Notes under the pieces: model-generated | Told to the model about the DNA's origin: nothing | The model's database searches: none | The model's input: only the letters and a program-made list of their open reading frames with translations | Source of the DNA: VGBV01 sp963780395 | Lineage (GTDB): Bacteria; Actinomycetota; Thermoleophilia; Solirubrobacterales; 70-9 | Length of the DNA: 64,000 nucleotides | Assembly: GCA_963780395.1 (NCBI GenBank) | Contig: CAWABY010000002.1 | Coordinates: 1-64,000 of the forward strand | Reading direction: 5' to 3' | Translations under genes and position numbers: made by a program | Part shown: piece after piece, positions 42,382 through 50,757 of the stretch | How positions within the stretch are numbered: position 1 is the stretch's first letter | Layout: each line of letters begins with the position of its first letter

Positions 42382-43518
42382 GTGGCGGACAAGCGGGCTG
42401 CAGACGGGATCGGCAGGAGGCTGGAGTCGAACTTCGGCATAGAGGCTCCGTTCGCCCTCGGGGTGGAGGAGGAGATGCTGCTCGTCGATGACGATGGCCG
42501 CCTCGTGGAGGAGGCCAGGGAGGTCGTCGGGGATGCTGACCCGGAGCAGGGCGAGGTGGTCGGCGAGCTGTTCAAGGGCATGGTCGAGTCGAACTCCGAG
42601 GTTTCCCGGAACGCAGGCGAAGCGGTCGCCAACCTGGGCGCGATCCGAGCGGAGCTGCTCGAATCCGGGTCACGGCTGATGGGAGTCGGGGTCCATCCCG
42701 ACGTTCGCTCGGGCGACGCCGAGGTCGACTCCGCCCCCCGCTACCGGGCGATCAAGGGGGACCTCCAGGGCGTGTTGCGCACGCCGATCTGCGGCCAGCA
42801 CGTCCACGTCGGCATGCCCGACGCCGAGTCCGCGCTCCACGCCTACAACGGGATCCGCACACACGTGCCCCTCCTGAACGCGCTGGCGGCGAACTCGCCC
42901 TTCTGGTTCGGCCACGATTCCGGCCTGGCCAGCGCCCGCACGGTCATCTTCCGCAGCTACCCCCGCAACGCGATGGCGCCCGAGTTCAGCGATCTCGAGC
43001 ACTTCTGGCGGGTGACGCGAGATGTCTGCACCGCGGCGGGCCTGGAGGACTACACCCACATCTGGTGGGACGCGCGGCTGCACCCGGCCCTCGGCACGGT
43101 CGAGATCCGCGCCGCCGACGCGCAGACCGATCTGGGGCGCGCCGCCGGGCTCGCGGCCCTGGCCCATTGCCTGACCCGCGTCGAGGCCGAGCGAGACCAG
43201 TCCTCGATCCCCTCGCGCGAGGCGCTGGCGGAGTCGAGCTTCCAGGCGACGCGCCATGGGCTGGATGCGACGCTGCTCGATCGCAGCGCGGAGCCGGTCC
43301 CGGCGCGCGAGCTCGCCGCACGGTGTCTGGACTCAGCCGCGTCGGTCGCGGCCGAGCTCGGCTGCGAGTCCGAGCTGGCCCACGTCGAGACGATGCTGAG
43401 CGAGGGGACCGGGGCCGACCTCCAGCGCAGAGCCTTCGCAGAGGGAGGCATGGACGGCCTGCTCACGTTCCTGATCGAAACGACGGCCGAGCCCTTGGCG
43501 ACCGGCTCGCGGGCATGA
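42382..43518 (+). CDS. Glutamate-cysteine ligase family 2 (YbdK-like carboxylate-amine ligase)
   Basis: A 378-residue GCS2-type ligase that joins a glutamate gamma-carboxyl to an amine using ATP. Conserved parts are FALGVEEEMLLVDDDGRLVE, GMVESNSEVSRNAGEAV, RTPICGQHVHVGMPDAESAL, NALAANSPFWFGHDSGLAS and HPALGTVEIRAADAQTDLGR. Actinobacterial members include the gamma-glutamylcysteine ligase EgtA-related and YbdK groups; I cannot tell which. GTG 42382 has AAAGGAATT before it; the frame opens at 42274. Confidence 0.88.
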   Translation: MADKRAADGIGRRLESNFGIEAPFALGVEEEMLLVDDDGRLVEEAREVVGDADPEQGEVVGELFKGMVESNSEVSRNAGEAVANLGAIRAELLESGSRLMGVGVHPDVRSGDAEVDSAPRYRAIKGDLQGVLRTPICGQHVHVGMPDAESALHAYNGIRTHVPLLNALAANSPFWFGHDSGLASARTVIFRSYPRNAMAPEFSDLEHFWRVTRDVCTAAGLEDYTHIWWDARLHPALGTVEIRAADAQTDLGRAAGLAALAHCLTRVEAERDQSSIPSREALAESSFQATRHGLDATLLDRSAEPVPARELAARCLDSAASVAAELGCESELAHVETMLSEGTGADLQRRAFAEGGMDGLLTFLIETTAEPLATGSRA

Positions 43519-43536
43519 GCGGGCCCAGAGCTCGGC

Positions 43537-43893
43537 CTACGAGCCGCTGCCCTGGGACCGATCGGAACCGCTGGGCCCGGGCGGGGGCTCGGGCTTCGGG
43601 TCCTGCATCAGGCTGCCGCCCGGCTGCACGACCCAGAGCCGCTGGGCGAACTCGGCGACGGTGGCGTGGTCGAGCTCCGAGACGGTCGCGGCTTCGCGCT
43701 CGCGCATCAGGGCGGCCAGCTCGCGCCAGCCTTGGGCGACCGGACGAACGCGCATCGTCGGGCCGAAGCCCGCTGCCTCGCGGAGCTCGGCGGCGCGGCC
43801 GTCCGCGTCCTCGGCGCTGAGTTCGCCGAACGGCCGGTAGGACTCTCCGTCATAGACCTTGGCCGCGAGCGCGCTGGTGCTGGCCCGGCTCAC
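43537..43893 (-). CDS. Protein of unknown function
   Basis: A 118-residue protein I do not recognise. Protein-like blocks are AKVYDGESYRPFGELSAEDA and GRAAELREAAGFGPTMRVRP, then QGWRELAALMREREAATVSE; the tail is a Pro/Ser-rich disordered stretch. It is probably cytoplasmic and helical. GTG 43893 is used; the open frame continues upstream into the hydrogenase promoter. It is divergent from the hydrogenase genes and shares their regulatory region. Confidence 0.6.
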   Translation of the reverse strand: MSRASTSALAAKVYDGESYRPFGELSAEDADGRAAELREAAGFGPTMRVRPVAQGWRELAALMREREAATVSELDHATVAEFAQRLWVVQPGGSLMQDPKPEPPPGPSGSDRSQGSGS

Positions 43894-43956
43894 CGCGCGA
43901 TTGTCCCAATTCCGACCGTTCTTGTCGCGCTTGAAAGCGGGCCGGGCAGTGCATAA

Positions 43957-43976
43957 GGTCAGTGACTGACCGGTCT
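43957..43976. promoter_or_regulatory. Overlapping palindromes at the hydrogenase promoter
   Basis: GGTCAG-TGA-CTGACC (43957-43971) is a perfect inverted repeat that overlaps TGACTGACCGGTCT (43963-43976), which matches the acyl-CoA dehydrogenase operator at 12 of 14 positions. TTGAAA at 43931 and CATAAG at 43952 may be the promoter. A repressor bound here would block transcription of the hyp and hydrogenase genes. Confidence 0.6.
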
Positions 43977-44024
43977 TCCTCATCAAAACTGGGCAGGCCG
44001 GTGGCGAAGCGAAAGGAGTTTCCG

Positions 44025-44303
44025 ATGTGCCTGGCGATTCCGGGTCACGTGGTCGAGGTGGTCGACGAGGAGAAGCGCCTCGCCAAGGTGGACGTGGCCG
44101 GCGTCCAGCGCAACGTCAACATCGGCCTGCTCGACGCCGACGGCGAGGGTGTCGGGGCAGGCGACTGGGTTCTGATCCACGTCGGCTTCGCGCTCTCCAA
44201 GATCGACGAGGAGGAGGCGATCGCAACCCGCCGCATGCTCGAGGGCATGGGCGCGGACTACGAGCAGGAGCTGGAGGAGCTGAAGGCGAGCGTGATCGAA
44301 TGA
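44025..44303 (+). CDS. hypC: Hydrogenase assembly chaperone HypC
   Basis: A 92-residue HypC/HupF family chaperone that, with HypD, carries the Fe(CN)2CO unit to the large subunit precursor. It begins with the diagnostic MCLAIPG, whose Cys2 is the active residue, followed by the small beta-barrel (KRLAKVDVAGVQRNVNIGLL). AAAGGAG precedes ATG 44025. It is the first gene of the hydrogenase operon. Confidence 0.95.
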   Translation: MCLAIPGHVVEVVDEEKRLAKVDVAGVQRNVNIGLLDADGEGVGAGDWVLIHVGFALSKIDEEEAIATRRMLEGMGADYEQELEELKASVIE

Positions 44304-44337
44304 CGCCGTCCCGCACTCGCTGGGGGGAAGACTTCAG

Positions 44338-44583
44338 ATGAGCGACCGCCTCGGTCCGAGCTGTGAGCACCAGGAGGGGTGCATCACCTGCAGGGACGAG
44401 GCGGTGGAGCTTCGCGTCGTCCGCATCGACCGCGAGCGCGAGCTGGCGCTCTGCGAGCGCCCGGAGGACGGGGCCCGAGAGACCGTCGAGATCGCGCTGG
44501 TGCAGCCCGTGAGCGAGGGCGACGCGTTGCTGGTGCACGCCGGAACCGCGATCGCCTCGCTCGGAAGCGGGGTGCCGGCGTGA
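44338..44583 (+). CDS. Second HypC-like protein
   Basis: An 81-residue protein with the HypC beta-barrel at its C-terminal part (AVELRVVRIDRERELALCER, VEIALVQPVSEGDALLVHAG) but without an N-terminal MC. Instead it has a Cys cluster (CEHQEGCITCRDEAVE) that could bind metal. Genomes with group 1h hydrogenase often carry such a divergent HupF/HypC homologue next to hypC. It might act on a different step or subunit. Its stop overlaps the hypD start. Confidence 0.75.
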   Translation: MSDRLGPSCEHQEGCITCRDEAVELRVVRIDRERELALCERPEDGARETVEIALVQPVSEGDALLVHAGTAIASLGSGVPA

Positions 44584-45701
44584 CGATGAAGTACGTCGAC
44601 GAGTACCGCGACGCCGAGCTCGGCAAGGCGCTTGCCGGCGAGATCCTGGCTTCGGTCGAGCCGGGCCGCCACTACAAGCTGATGGAGGTGTGCGGCGGGC
44701 ACACCCACTCCATCTACAAGTACGGCCTCGACGACCTGCTGCCCGAGAACGTGGAGCTCGTCCACGGCCCCGGCTGCCCGGTCTGCGTGATGCCGATGGG
44801 GCGCATCGACGACGGCATCTCGATGGCCCACGAGGACGGCGTCATCTTCGCCTGTTTCGGCGACATGATGCGGGTGCCCGGCTCGGAGAAGACCTTCACC
44901 GACGCCAAGGCCGAGGGCGCCGACATCCGCATGGTCTACTCGCCGCTCGACGCGCTGCGGATCGCCAAGCAGAACCCCGACCGCGACGTCGTCTTCTTCG
45001 CGATCGGCTTCGAGACCACCGCCCCCTCGACGGCGCTGACCCTGAAGCGGGCGAAGGCCGAGGGCGTCACCAACTTCTTCTGCATGTGCAATCACGTCAC
45101 GATCGTGCCGCCGCTGCGGGCGCTGCTCGACTCGCCCGACCTGCGTCTCGACGGCTTCATCGGCCCCGGGCACGTCTCCACCGTCGTCGGCGCGAGGCCG
45201 CTCGAGTTCATCCCCGCCGACTACGGCAAGCCGATCGTGGTCTCGGGCTTCGAGCCGCTCGACATCCTGCAGTCGATCCACATGATCCTCACCCAGCTCG
45301 CCGAGGGCAGGGCCGAGGTTGAGAACCAGTACGCGCGGGTGGTCCCGTACGAGGGCAACCTGGCGGCGCTGAAGGTGATGTCCGAGGTGTTCGAGCTGCG
45401 CCCGCACTTCGAGTGGCGGGGGCTCGGCTTCATCTCCCAGAGCGCGCTGAAGCTCAGCGACGCCTACGCCGATCTCGACGCCGAGCAGCGCTGGAGCGTC
45501 CCGGGCGTCAGGGTCGCCGACCCCAAGGCCTGCCAGTGCGGCGAGGTGCTGAAGGGCGTGATCAAGCCGTGGGAATGCAAGGTCTTCGGCACCGCCTGCA
45601 CACCGGAGCACGCGATCGGGACCTGCATGGTCTCGCCGGAGGGCGCCTGCGCTGCCTACTACAACTACGGCCGCTTCGCGCGCGAGAAGGAGGTGGTCTA
45701 G
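44580..45701 (+). CDS. hypD: Hydrogenase formation protein HypD
   Basis: A 373-residue [4Fe-4S] protein on which the Fe(CN)2CO unit is assembled. Conserved blocks are MEVCGGHTHSIYKYGLDDLL, VHGPGCPVCVMPMGRIDDGI, FFAIGFETTAPSTALTLKRA and a C-terminal Cys set (ACQCGEVLKGVIKPWECKVF, then GTACTPEHAIGTCMVSPEGA). GTG 44580 overlaps the previous stop; ATG 44586 is an alternative two codons later. The length and motif set are complete. Confidence 0.95.
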   Translation: MTMKYVDEYRDAELGKALAGEILASVEPGRHYKLMEVCGGHTHSIYKYGLDDLLPENVELVHGPGCPVCVMPMGRIDDGISMAHEDGVIFACFGDMMRVPGSEKTFTDAKAEGADIRMVYSPLDALRIAKQNPDRDVVFFAIGFETTAPSTALTLKRAKAEGVTNFFCMCNHVTIVPPLRALLDSPDLRLDGFIGPGHVSTVVGARPLEFIPADYGKPIVVSGFEPLDILQSIHMILTQLAEGRAEVENQYARVVPYEGNLAALKVMSEVFELRPHFEWRGLGFISQSALKLSDAYADLDAEQRWSVPGVRVADPKACQCGEVLKGVIKPWECKVFGTACTPEHAIGTCMVSPEGACAAYYNYGRFAREKEVV

Positions 45702-45704
45702 GCC

Positions 45705-46794
45705 ATGGCCGAGGCCGTCTCAGACCGCGAACAGAAGATCCTCGGGATCATCGAGACCGCGCGCGCCAAGCCGGCCCGCTTCAAGGACGAGAAGATCACG
45801 ATGGCCCACGGGGCGGGCGGCAAGGCGACCCAGACGCTGATCGAGGGGCTGCTGGTCCCGGCCTTCGGCTCGCAGACCGGAGCCGAGATGGGCGACTCGG
45901 GCGCCGTCAGCGTCGACGATGTCGGGCTGGCGATGACGACCGACAGCTTCGTGGTCAAGCCGATCCGCTTCCCGGGCGGCTCGATCGGCGAGCTCGCCGT
46001 CAACGGCACCGTCAACGACCTGGCGATGGCCGGAGCGCGGCCCGTCGCCCTGTCGCTGTCCCTGATCCTGGAGGAGGGCCTGCCATCCAGCGAGCTGCGC
46101 GCCGAGGTCGAGGCGATCGCCCGCGCGGCCGAGGCCGCCGGCGTCGAGGTGGTCGCGGGCGACACCAAGGTGGTCGAGCGCGGTGCCTGCGACGCGATGT
46201 ACGTCTGCACGACCGGCGTCGGCCGGATCGACGAGCGCGCGAAAGCTCTCGACCGCGGGGCTCGAGCCCGGCGACCGGGTCCTGGTCTCGGGCTCGATCG
46301 GCGAGCACGGCACCGCGATCATGCTCTCGCGAGGCGAGTTCGACCTCTCGGCCGCGATCGAGTCCGACACCCGCCCGCTGTGGCCGGCCGTCGACGGCCT
46401 GCTCGACGCGGTCGGTCCCTCGCTGCGCTGCATGCGAGACGCGACCCGCGGCGGGGTCGCCTCGGTTCTGAACGAGCTCGCGCGGGCGTCCCGCGTGGCG
46501 ATGACCGTCAGGGAGGGCGAGGTGCCGGTCCAGCCCGCCGTAGCCGGGGCAGCCGAGATGCTGGGCATCGATCCGATGTACATCGCCAACGAGGGCAAGT
46601 TCGTCGCGTTCGTCGCGCCGGATGCCGCCGAGGAGGCGCTGTCGGCGCTGCGTGCGGTACCCGGTTGCGAGGACGCCGCCGAGATCGGCGAGGTCCGCAC
46701 CGAGCCGCCGGGGATGGTGCTGGTCGAGACGGCGTTCGGCGGCCGCCGCGTGATGGACCAGCTCGTCGGCGACCCACTTCCGAGGATCTGTTGA
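45705..46794 (+). CDS. hypE: Hydrogenase maturation protein HypE, one +1 frameshift
   Basis: HypE (PurM/AIR synthase-like, about 362 residues after correction) dehydrates the thiocarbamoyl on its own C-terminal Cys to make the cyanide ligand. Blocks are MAHGAGGKATQTLIEGLLVP, TTDSFVVKPIRFPGGSIGEL, NGTVNDLAMAGARPVALSLS and EVVAGDTKVVERG. In a run of As at 46242-46244 one extra base breaks the frame; the correct sequence resumes as KLSTAGLEPGDRVLVSGSIG and ends LPRIC, the canonical PRxC tail with the active Cys. The literal ORF runs on to 46820 in the wrong frame. It lies four bases after hypD. Confidence 0.93.
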
Positions 46795-46834
46795 TGAAGC
46801 TTGATGTCATGAGGCAATAGCGACAGGAGGAGAG

Positions 46835-47920
46835 ATGGCAGCGACGGAATTCGTACCCGATCAGGCAACGACAGAGGCAGTTGAAGCCCACGTGATCTGG
46901 ATGACGACCGGGCTCTCCTGCGATGGGGACTCCGTCGCGATGACATCGGCCGTCAACCCCAGCCTGGAGGACATCGTCACCCAGGCGATCCCCGGCATGC
47001 CGAAGGTGATCGTCCACAACCCGGTGCTCGCCTTTGAGGTCGGCGAGGAGTTCATGCAGGCCTGGTACGACGCCGAGGCCGGCAAGCTCGACCCGTTCGT
47101 GCTGGTGGTCGAGGGCTCGATCCCGAACGAGGAGCTGAGCGGCGACGGCTACTGGACCGGGATGGGCAACGATCGCGAGACCGGGCAGCCGATCACAACC
47201 AACGAGTGGCTCGATCGCCTCGCCCCCAAGGCCGCGGCGGTCGTTGCCGTCGGCACCTGCGCCACCTACGGCGGCATCCCGGCGATGAAGAACAACCCCA
47301 CCGGGGCGATGGGCGTCCCGGACTATCTCGGTTGGGACTGGAAGTCGAGCGCTGGCCTGCCTGTCGTCTGCATCCCCGGCTGCCCCGCGCAGCCGGACAA
47401 CATGACCGAGGCGCTGCTCTACCTGGCTCTGCACCTCGCCGGCCGCGCCCCGGTGCCCGAGCTCGACGAGGCGCTGCGGCCGAAGTGGTTGTTCGGTCGA
47501 ACGGTGCGGGAGGGCTGCAACCGTGCCGGCTTCGCCGAAGAGGGCGATTTCGCGACCGAGTACGGCTCCGATCACCGCTGCCTGGTGAAGCTGGGCTGCA
47601 AGGGGCCCGTGGTCAAGTGCAACGTCCCCGTTCGCGGCTGGCAGAGCGGCATCGGGGGCTGCCCCAACGTGGGCGGCATCTGTATGGCCTGCACGATGCC
47701 CGGCTTCCCCGACAAGTACATGCCCTTCATGGACGAGGACGCCTACGGGAAGCTGAGCGCGAACATGCTCAAGTTCACCTACGGCCCGCTTGTCCGCTGG
47801 GGCCGCAAGCGAAACATGCGCAACAAGTACGACGTCGAGCCCGCTTGGCGGCAGCGAGGCCCCGAGCTGAAGACGGGCTACAAGTCTCGATCCGCCGGCT
47901 ATGCGCCGCCGGGGTCATAG
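46835..47920 (+). CDS. hhyS: [NiFe]-hydrogenase small subunit, group 1h
   Basis: The 361-residue electron-transfer subunit with three FeS clusters. The proximal cluster motif is TTGLSCDGDSVAMT (about residue 24-37). Most hydrogenases have Cys-x-x-Cys there; here the second Cys is Asp, the ligand change known for the oxygen-tolerant actinobacterial-type (group 1h) enzyme. Other ligands are in VGTCATYGGIPAM, CIPGCPAQPDNMTEALLYLA, and DHRCLVKLGCKGPVVKCNVP with GGCPNVGGICMACTMPGFPD. No Tat signal is present, so the enzyme is cytoplasmic or membrane-associated from inside. AGGAGGAGAG precedes the ATG. Confidence 0.95.
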   Translation: MAATEFVPDQATTEAVEAHVIWMTTGLSCDGDSVAMTSAVNPSLEDIVTQAIPGMPKVIVHNPVLAFEVGEEFMQAWYDAEAGKLDPFVLVVEGSIPNEELSGDGYWTGMGNDRETGQPITTNEWLDRLAPKAAAVVAVGTCATYGGIPAMKNNPTGAMGVPDYLGWDWKSSAGLPVVCIPGCPAQPDNMTEALLYLALHLAGRAPVPELDEALRPKWLFGRTVREGCNRAGFAEEGDFATEYGSDHRCLVKLGCKGPVVKCNVPVRGWQSGIGGCPNVGGICMACTMPGFPDKYMPFMDEDAYGKLSANMLKFTYGPLVRWGRKRNMRNKYDVEPAWRQRGPELKTGYKSRSAGYAPPGS

Positions 47921-47985
47921 GGGTGGTGGCCAGTTGAGCGACCCCTGCACCACCGTCCCGTAACGCTTCGAGAGGAGAGAAAGAA

Positions 47986-49767
47986 ATGGCAACGGTTCAG
48001 ACGCCCCCCAGCAAGAGGAAGGTCGCCGTCAAGGAGATGTCGTGGGATCCGATCACGCGGATCGTCGGCAGCCTCGGGATCCACACGGAGATCGACTTTG
48101 ACGCCAAGAAGGTCGAGAAGGCCTGGTCGACGTCGATGGTCTTCCGAGGGTTCGACATCTTCATGAAGGGGATCGACCCCCGCGACACTCACTTCATCAC
48201 CAGCCGCATCTGCGGCATCTGCGGCGATAACCACTGCACGACCTCGTGCCTGAACCAGAACATGGCCTACGGCGTCAAGCCGCCGGTGCTGGGAGACCTC
48301 GGCTACAACCTCGCCGAGGCCGCGGACTACATGTTCGACCACGCGATCTTCAACGACTGCATGGCGAACGTCGACTTCTGCGAGCAGATGGTCAAGGACA
48401 CGAACCCGACCCTGCTGCAGACCGCCGAGTCGACCGCGGCGCCGCATTCGGACATCCACGGCTACAAGACGATCGCCGACATCATGCGCTCGCTGAACCC
48501 GTTCACGGGCGACTTCTATCTCGAGACCCTCCAGGTGGCGCGCTACACGCGTGAGATGTACTGCCTGTTCGGTGGGCGCCACACGCACCCCTCGACGATC
48601 ATGCCGGGCGGAGTCAGCGTCGACATCACGCACCAGACCTGCACTGACTACTACGTGCGGCTGATGCGCTACATCGACTACGTGAAGCGGTCGGTTCCGA
48701 TGCACGACGACCTCTACGACTTCTTCCTGCAGCAGTTGCCGGGGTACGACATGGTCGGCTATCGCGACATGGACCTGATCTGTTGGGGCTATTTCGACGA
48801 CCCCGACTACGTCGATTACGACTACAAGACGATGACCGATTGGGGCCGGGCTCGCTACATCACGCCCGGCGTCTCCTTCAAGGGCGAGCTGGTCACGACC
48901 GACCTGGTCGAGATCAACGGGATGATGCGGATCCTGCTCGGCAGCTCTTACTTCGACGATTGGACCGACGAGGAGACGTTCGTCACCGAGGATCCGCTAG
49001 GGAACCCGATCGACAAGCGCCACCCGTGGAACAAGGTCACCCTGCCGAAGCCTCAAAAGCGGGATTGGCAGGACAAGTACAGCTGGGTGGCGTCGCCGCG
49101 CATGTACGACGCGCGCAACGACACCTACGTGGCGAGCGACACCGGCGGCGGCCCGTTCGCGCGCCAGTGGGTGACGGCGAAGGCCGGCCTGGTCGACTTC
49201 GGCTACGTCAAGGCGACGGGGAACTCGCTGAAGATGGTGCTGCCGCGGACGGCGTCGAAGCCCGAGATGGAGCTGGAGTGGATGGTCCCCGAGAAGTCAA
49301 ACGCGATCGAGCGCGATCGCGCCAGGACCTACCACCAGGCCTACTCGGCGCTGATCGGGCTGCACTGCCTGGAGCGGGCGCTGAAGGAGGTCCGCGAGGG
49401 CCGCACGAAGTCGTGGAACGACTTCAAGGTGCCCAACGATGCCATCTCGGTGGGGTTCTGCGAGGCGGCCCGCGGGGTGCTCTCGCACCACATGGTGATC
49501 CGGGACGGCAAGGTGGCGAACTACCAGCCCTACCCGCCGACCCCGTGGAACAGCAGCCCGCGCGACGTCCATGGAACCCCTGGCCCCTACGAGGACGCGG
49601 TGCAGAACACGCCGATCTTCGAGGAGAACGGCCCGGAGAATTTCAAGGGCATCGACATCATGCGGGCGGTTCGCAGTTTCGATCCCTGCCTGCCGTGCGG
49701 TGTGCACATGTACACCGGGCAGGGGCGGGTGACCAAGGTCCAGCACACGCCGACAGGCATGAGCTGA
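47986..49767 (+). CDS. hhyL: [NiFe]-hydrogenase large subunit, group 1h
   Basis: The 593-residue catalytic subunit that splits H2. The NiFe ligands are in the L1 motif SRICGICGDNHCTTSCLNQ (about residues 69-87) and the L2 motif FDPCLPCGVHM (about 565-575). After the final His the 19 residues starting MYTGQGRV should be removed by the maturation protease encoded 3.6 kb downstream. L1 and L2 sequences fit group 1h, known for scavenging atmospheric H2. The upstream gap holds GAGAGGAGAG as ribosome site. Both hydrogenase genes are intact, without the frameshifts seen in hypE. Confidence 0.96.
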   Translation: MATVQTPPSKRKVAVKEMSWDPITRIVGSLGIHTEIDFDAKKVEKAWSTSMVFRGFDIFMKGIDPRDTHFITSRICGICGDNHCTTSCLNQNMAYGVKPPVLGDLGYNLAEAADYMFDHAIFNDCMANVDFCEQMVKDTNPTLLQTAESTAAPHSDIHGYKTIADIMRSLNPFTGDFYLETLQVARYTREMYCLFGGRHTHPSTIMPGGVSVDITHQTCTDYYVRLMRYIDYVKRSVPMHDDLYDFFLQQLPGYDMVGYRDMDLICWGYFDDPDYVDYDYKTMTDWGRARYITPGVSFKGELVTTDLVEINGMMRILLGSSYFDDWTDEETFVTEDPLGNPIDKRHPWNKVTLPKPQKRDWQDKYSWVASPRMYDARNDTYVASDTGGGPFARQWVTAKAGLVDFGYVKATGNSLKMVLPRTASKPEMELEWMVPEKSNAIERDRARTYHQAYSALIGLHCLERALKEVREGRTKSWNDFKVPNDAISVGFCEAARGVLSHHMVIRDGKVANYQPYPPTPWNSSPRDVHGTPGPYEDAVQNTPIFEENGPENFKGIDIMRAVRSFDPCLPCGVHMYTGQGRVTKVQHTPTGMS

Positions 49768-49779
49768 GCCCGGGTACCG

Positions 49780-50757
49780 ATGGCCACCGAGATCCGAATG
49801 GAGTCTCCCGCGGCGCCACCAGGCGGTTGCGCCCCGGACGAGCCCGACGCGCTGATGGAGCGCGTCCAGCGCCTCTCGGCCGAGGTCGACCGCATCGGCG
49901 ACCCCGCCGCCCGGGAGTCTGCTCAGGATCTGCTCGCCGCTGTCATGGACCTCTACGGCGAGGGGCTGCACCGGATCGTCGAGACGCTGGAGGAGGCCGG
50001 TGCGGCCGGCGCCCCGATCCGGGAACGGCTCAGCGAGGACGGGGTCGTGGCCAGCCTGATGCTGATCCACGATCTCTATCCGGTCTCGCTGGAGACGCGG
50101 GTGCTCGAGGCGCTGGAGAGCGTGCGGCCTTACATGGAGTCCCACGGTGGCAACGTGACGCTGGTCAACCTGGACGAGGGCGTCGCGAGGCTGAAGCTCG
50201 AGGGCAGCTGCGACGGCTGTCCGGCGTCCGCCTCGACCCTGGAGCTCGCGATCAAGCAGGCGCTCGACGAGGCCGCGCCCGATCTCGCCGGGCTCGAGGT
50301 CGAGGGCGTCTCGCAGGGCTCGCCGGCCGGGCTGCGCGTTGAAGAGGTCTCGGGGACGCCGCTGCCCGTCGTGCACGTCGGTGGCGACGGCTCCGCTGCG
50401 AGCACCAACGGCAGCGGCATCGATGCGACGCCGCCGATCAGCTCGGGCCGCTGGCTAGAGCTGGCGCAGAGCCTGATGCCCCCCGAAGGAGAGTTGACCA
50501 CGGCGCCAGCCGGCGGGATGCAGGTCCTGATCGCCAACGTCAGCGGCTCGCTGCTGGCCTTCCGCGACCGCTGCGCCTCCTGCGAGGCGGAGCTGGCGTC
50601 CGGCGAGCTCAAGGGCGGGGTGCTGGCATGCCCCGAATGCGAACGCCGCTTCTACCTGCCGCGCGCCGGCCGCTCGATGGATGAAGAGCAGCTGCTGCTC
50701 GCGCCAGTGCCGCTGCTGGCCGATGACGGCACCGTTCGAATTGCCGTGGCGGCATGA
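49780..50757 (+). CDS. NifU-domain protein fused to a four-Cys Rieske-like domain
   Basis: A 325-residue hydrogenase-associated protein. The middle part (about 110-165) is a NifU C-terminal FeS scaffold (VRPYMESHGGNVTLVNLDEG, then LEGSCDGCPASASTLELAIK with the CxxC). The C-terminal domain (about 245-300) lines up with Rieske ferredoxins but replaces the His ligands: RDRCASCEAELASGELKGGV and ACPECERRFYLPRAGR give two CxxC pairs, more like rubredoxin or a zinc ribbon. The N-terminus is helical. The domain may pass electrons from the hydrogenase or deliver FeS clusters; both are inferences from context. Confidence 0.8.
   Translation: MATEIRMESPAAPPGGCAPDEPDALMERVQRLSAEVDRIGDPAARESAQDLLAAVMDLYGEGLHRIVETLEEAGAAGAPIRERLSEDGVVASLMLIHDLYPVSLETRVLEALESVRPYMESHGGNVTLVNLDEGVARLKLEGSCDGCPASASTLELAIKQALDEAAPDLAGLEVEGVSQGSPAGLRVEEVSGTPLPVVHVGGDGSAASTNGSGIDATPPISSGRWLELAQSLMPPEGELTTAPAGGMQVLIANVSGSLLAFRDRCASCEAELASGELKGGVLACPECERRFYLPRAGRSMDEEQLLLAPVPLLADDGTVRIAVAA

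Noticed and set aside
46236..46250. Programmed frameshifting in hypE
   Set aside because: AAAG is too short for a slippery site, no downstream structure is evident, and similar single-base insertions occur in unrelated genes of this sequence.
46794..46820. Eight-codon leader peptide (MKLDVMRQ) before the small subunit gene
   Set aside because: It is the tail of the shifted hypE frame and has no attenuator-like structure next to it.
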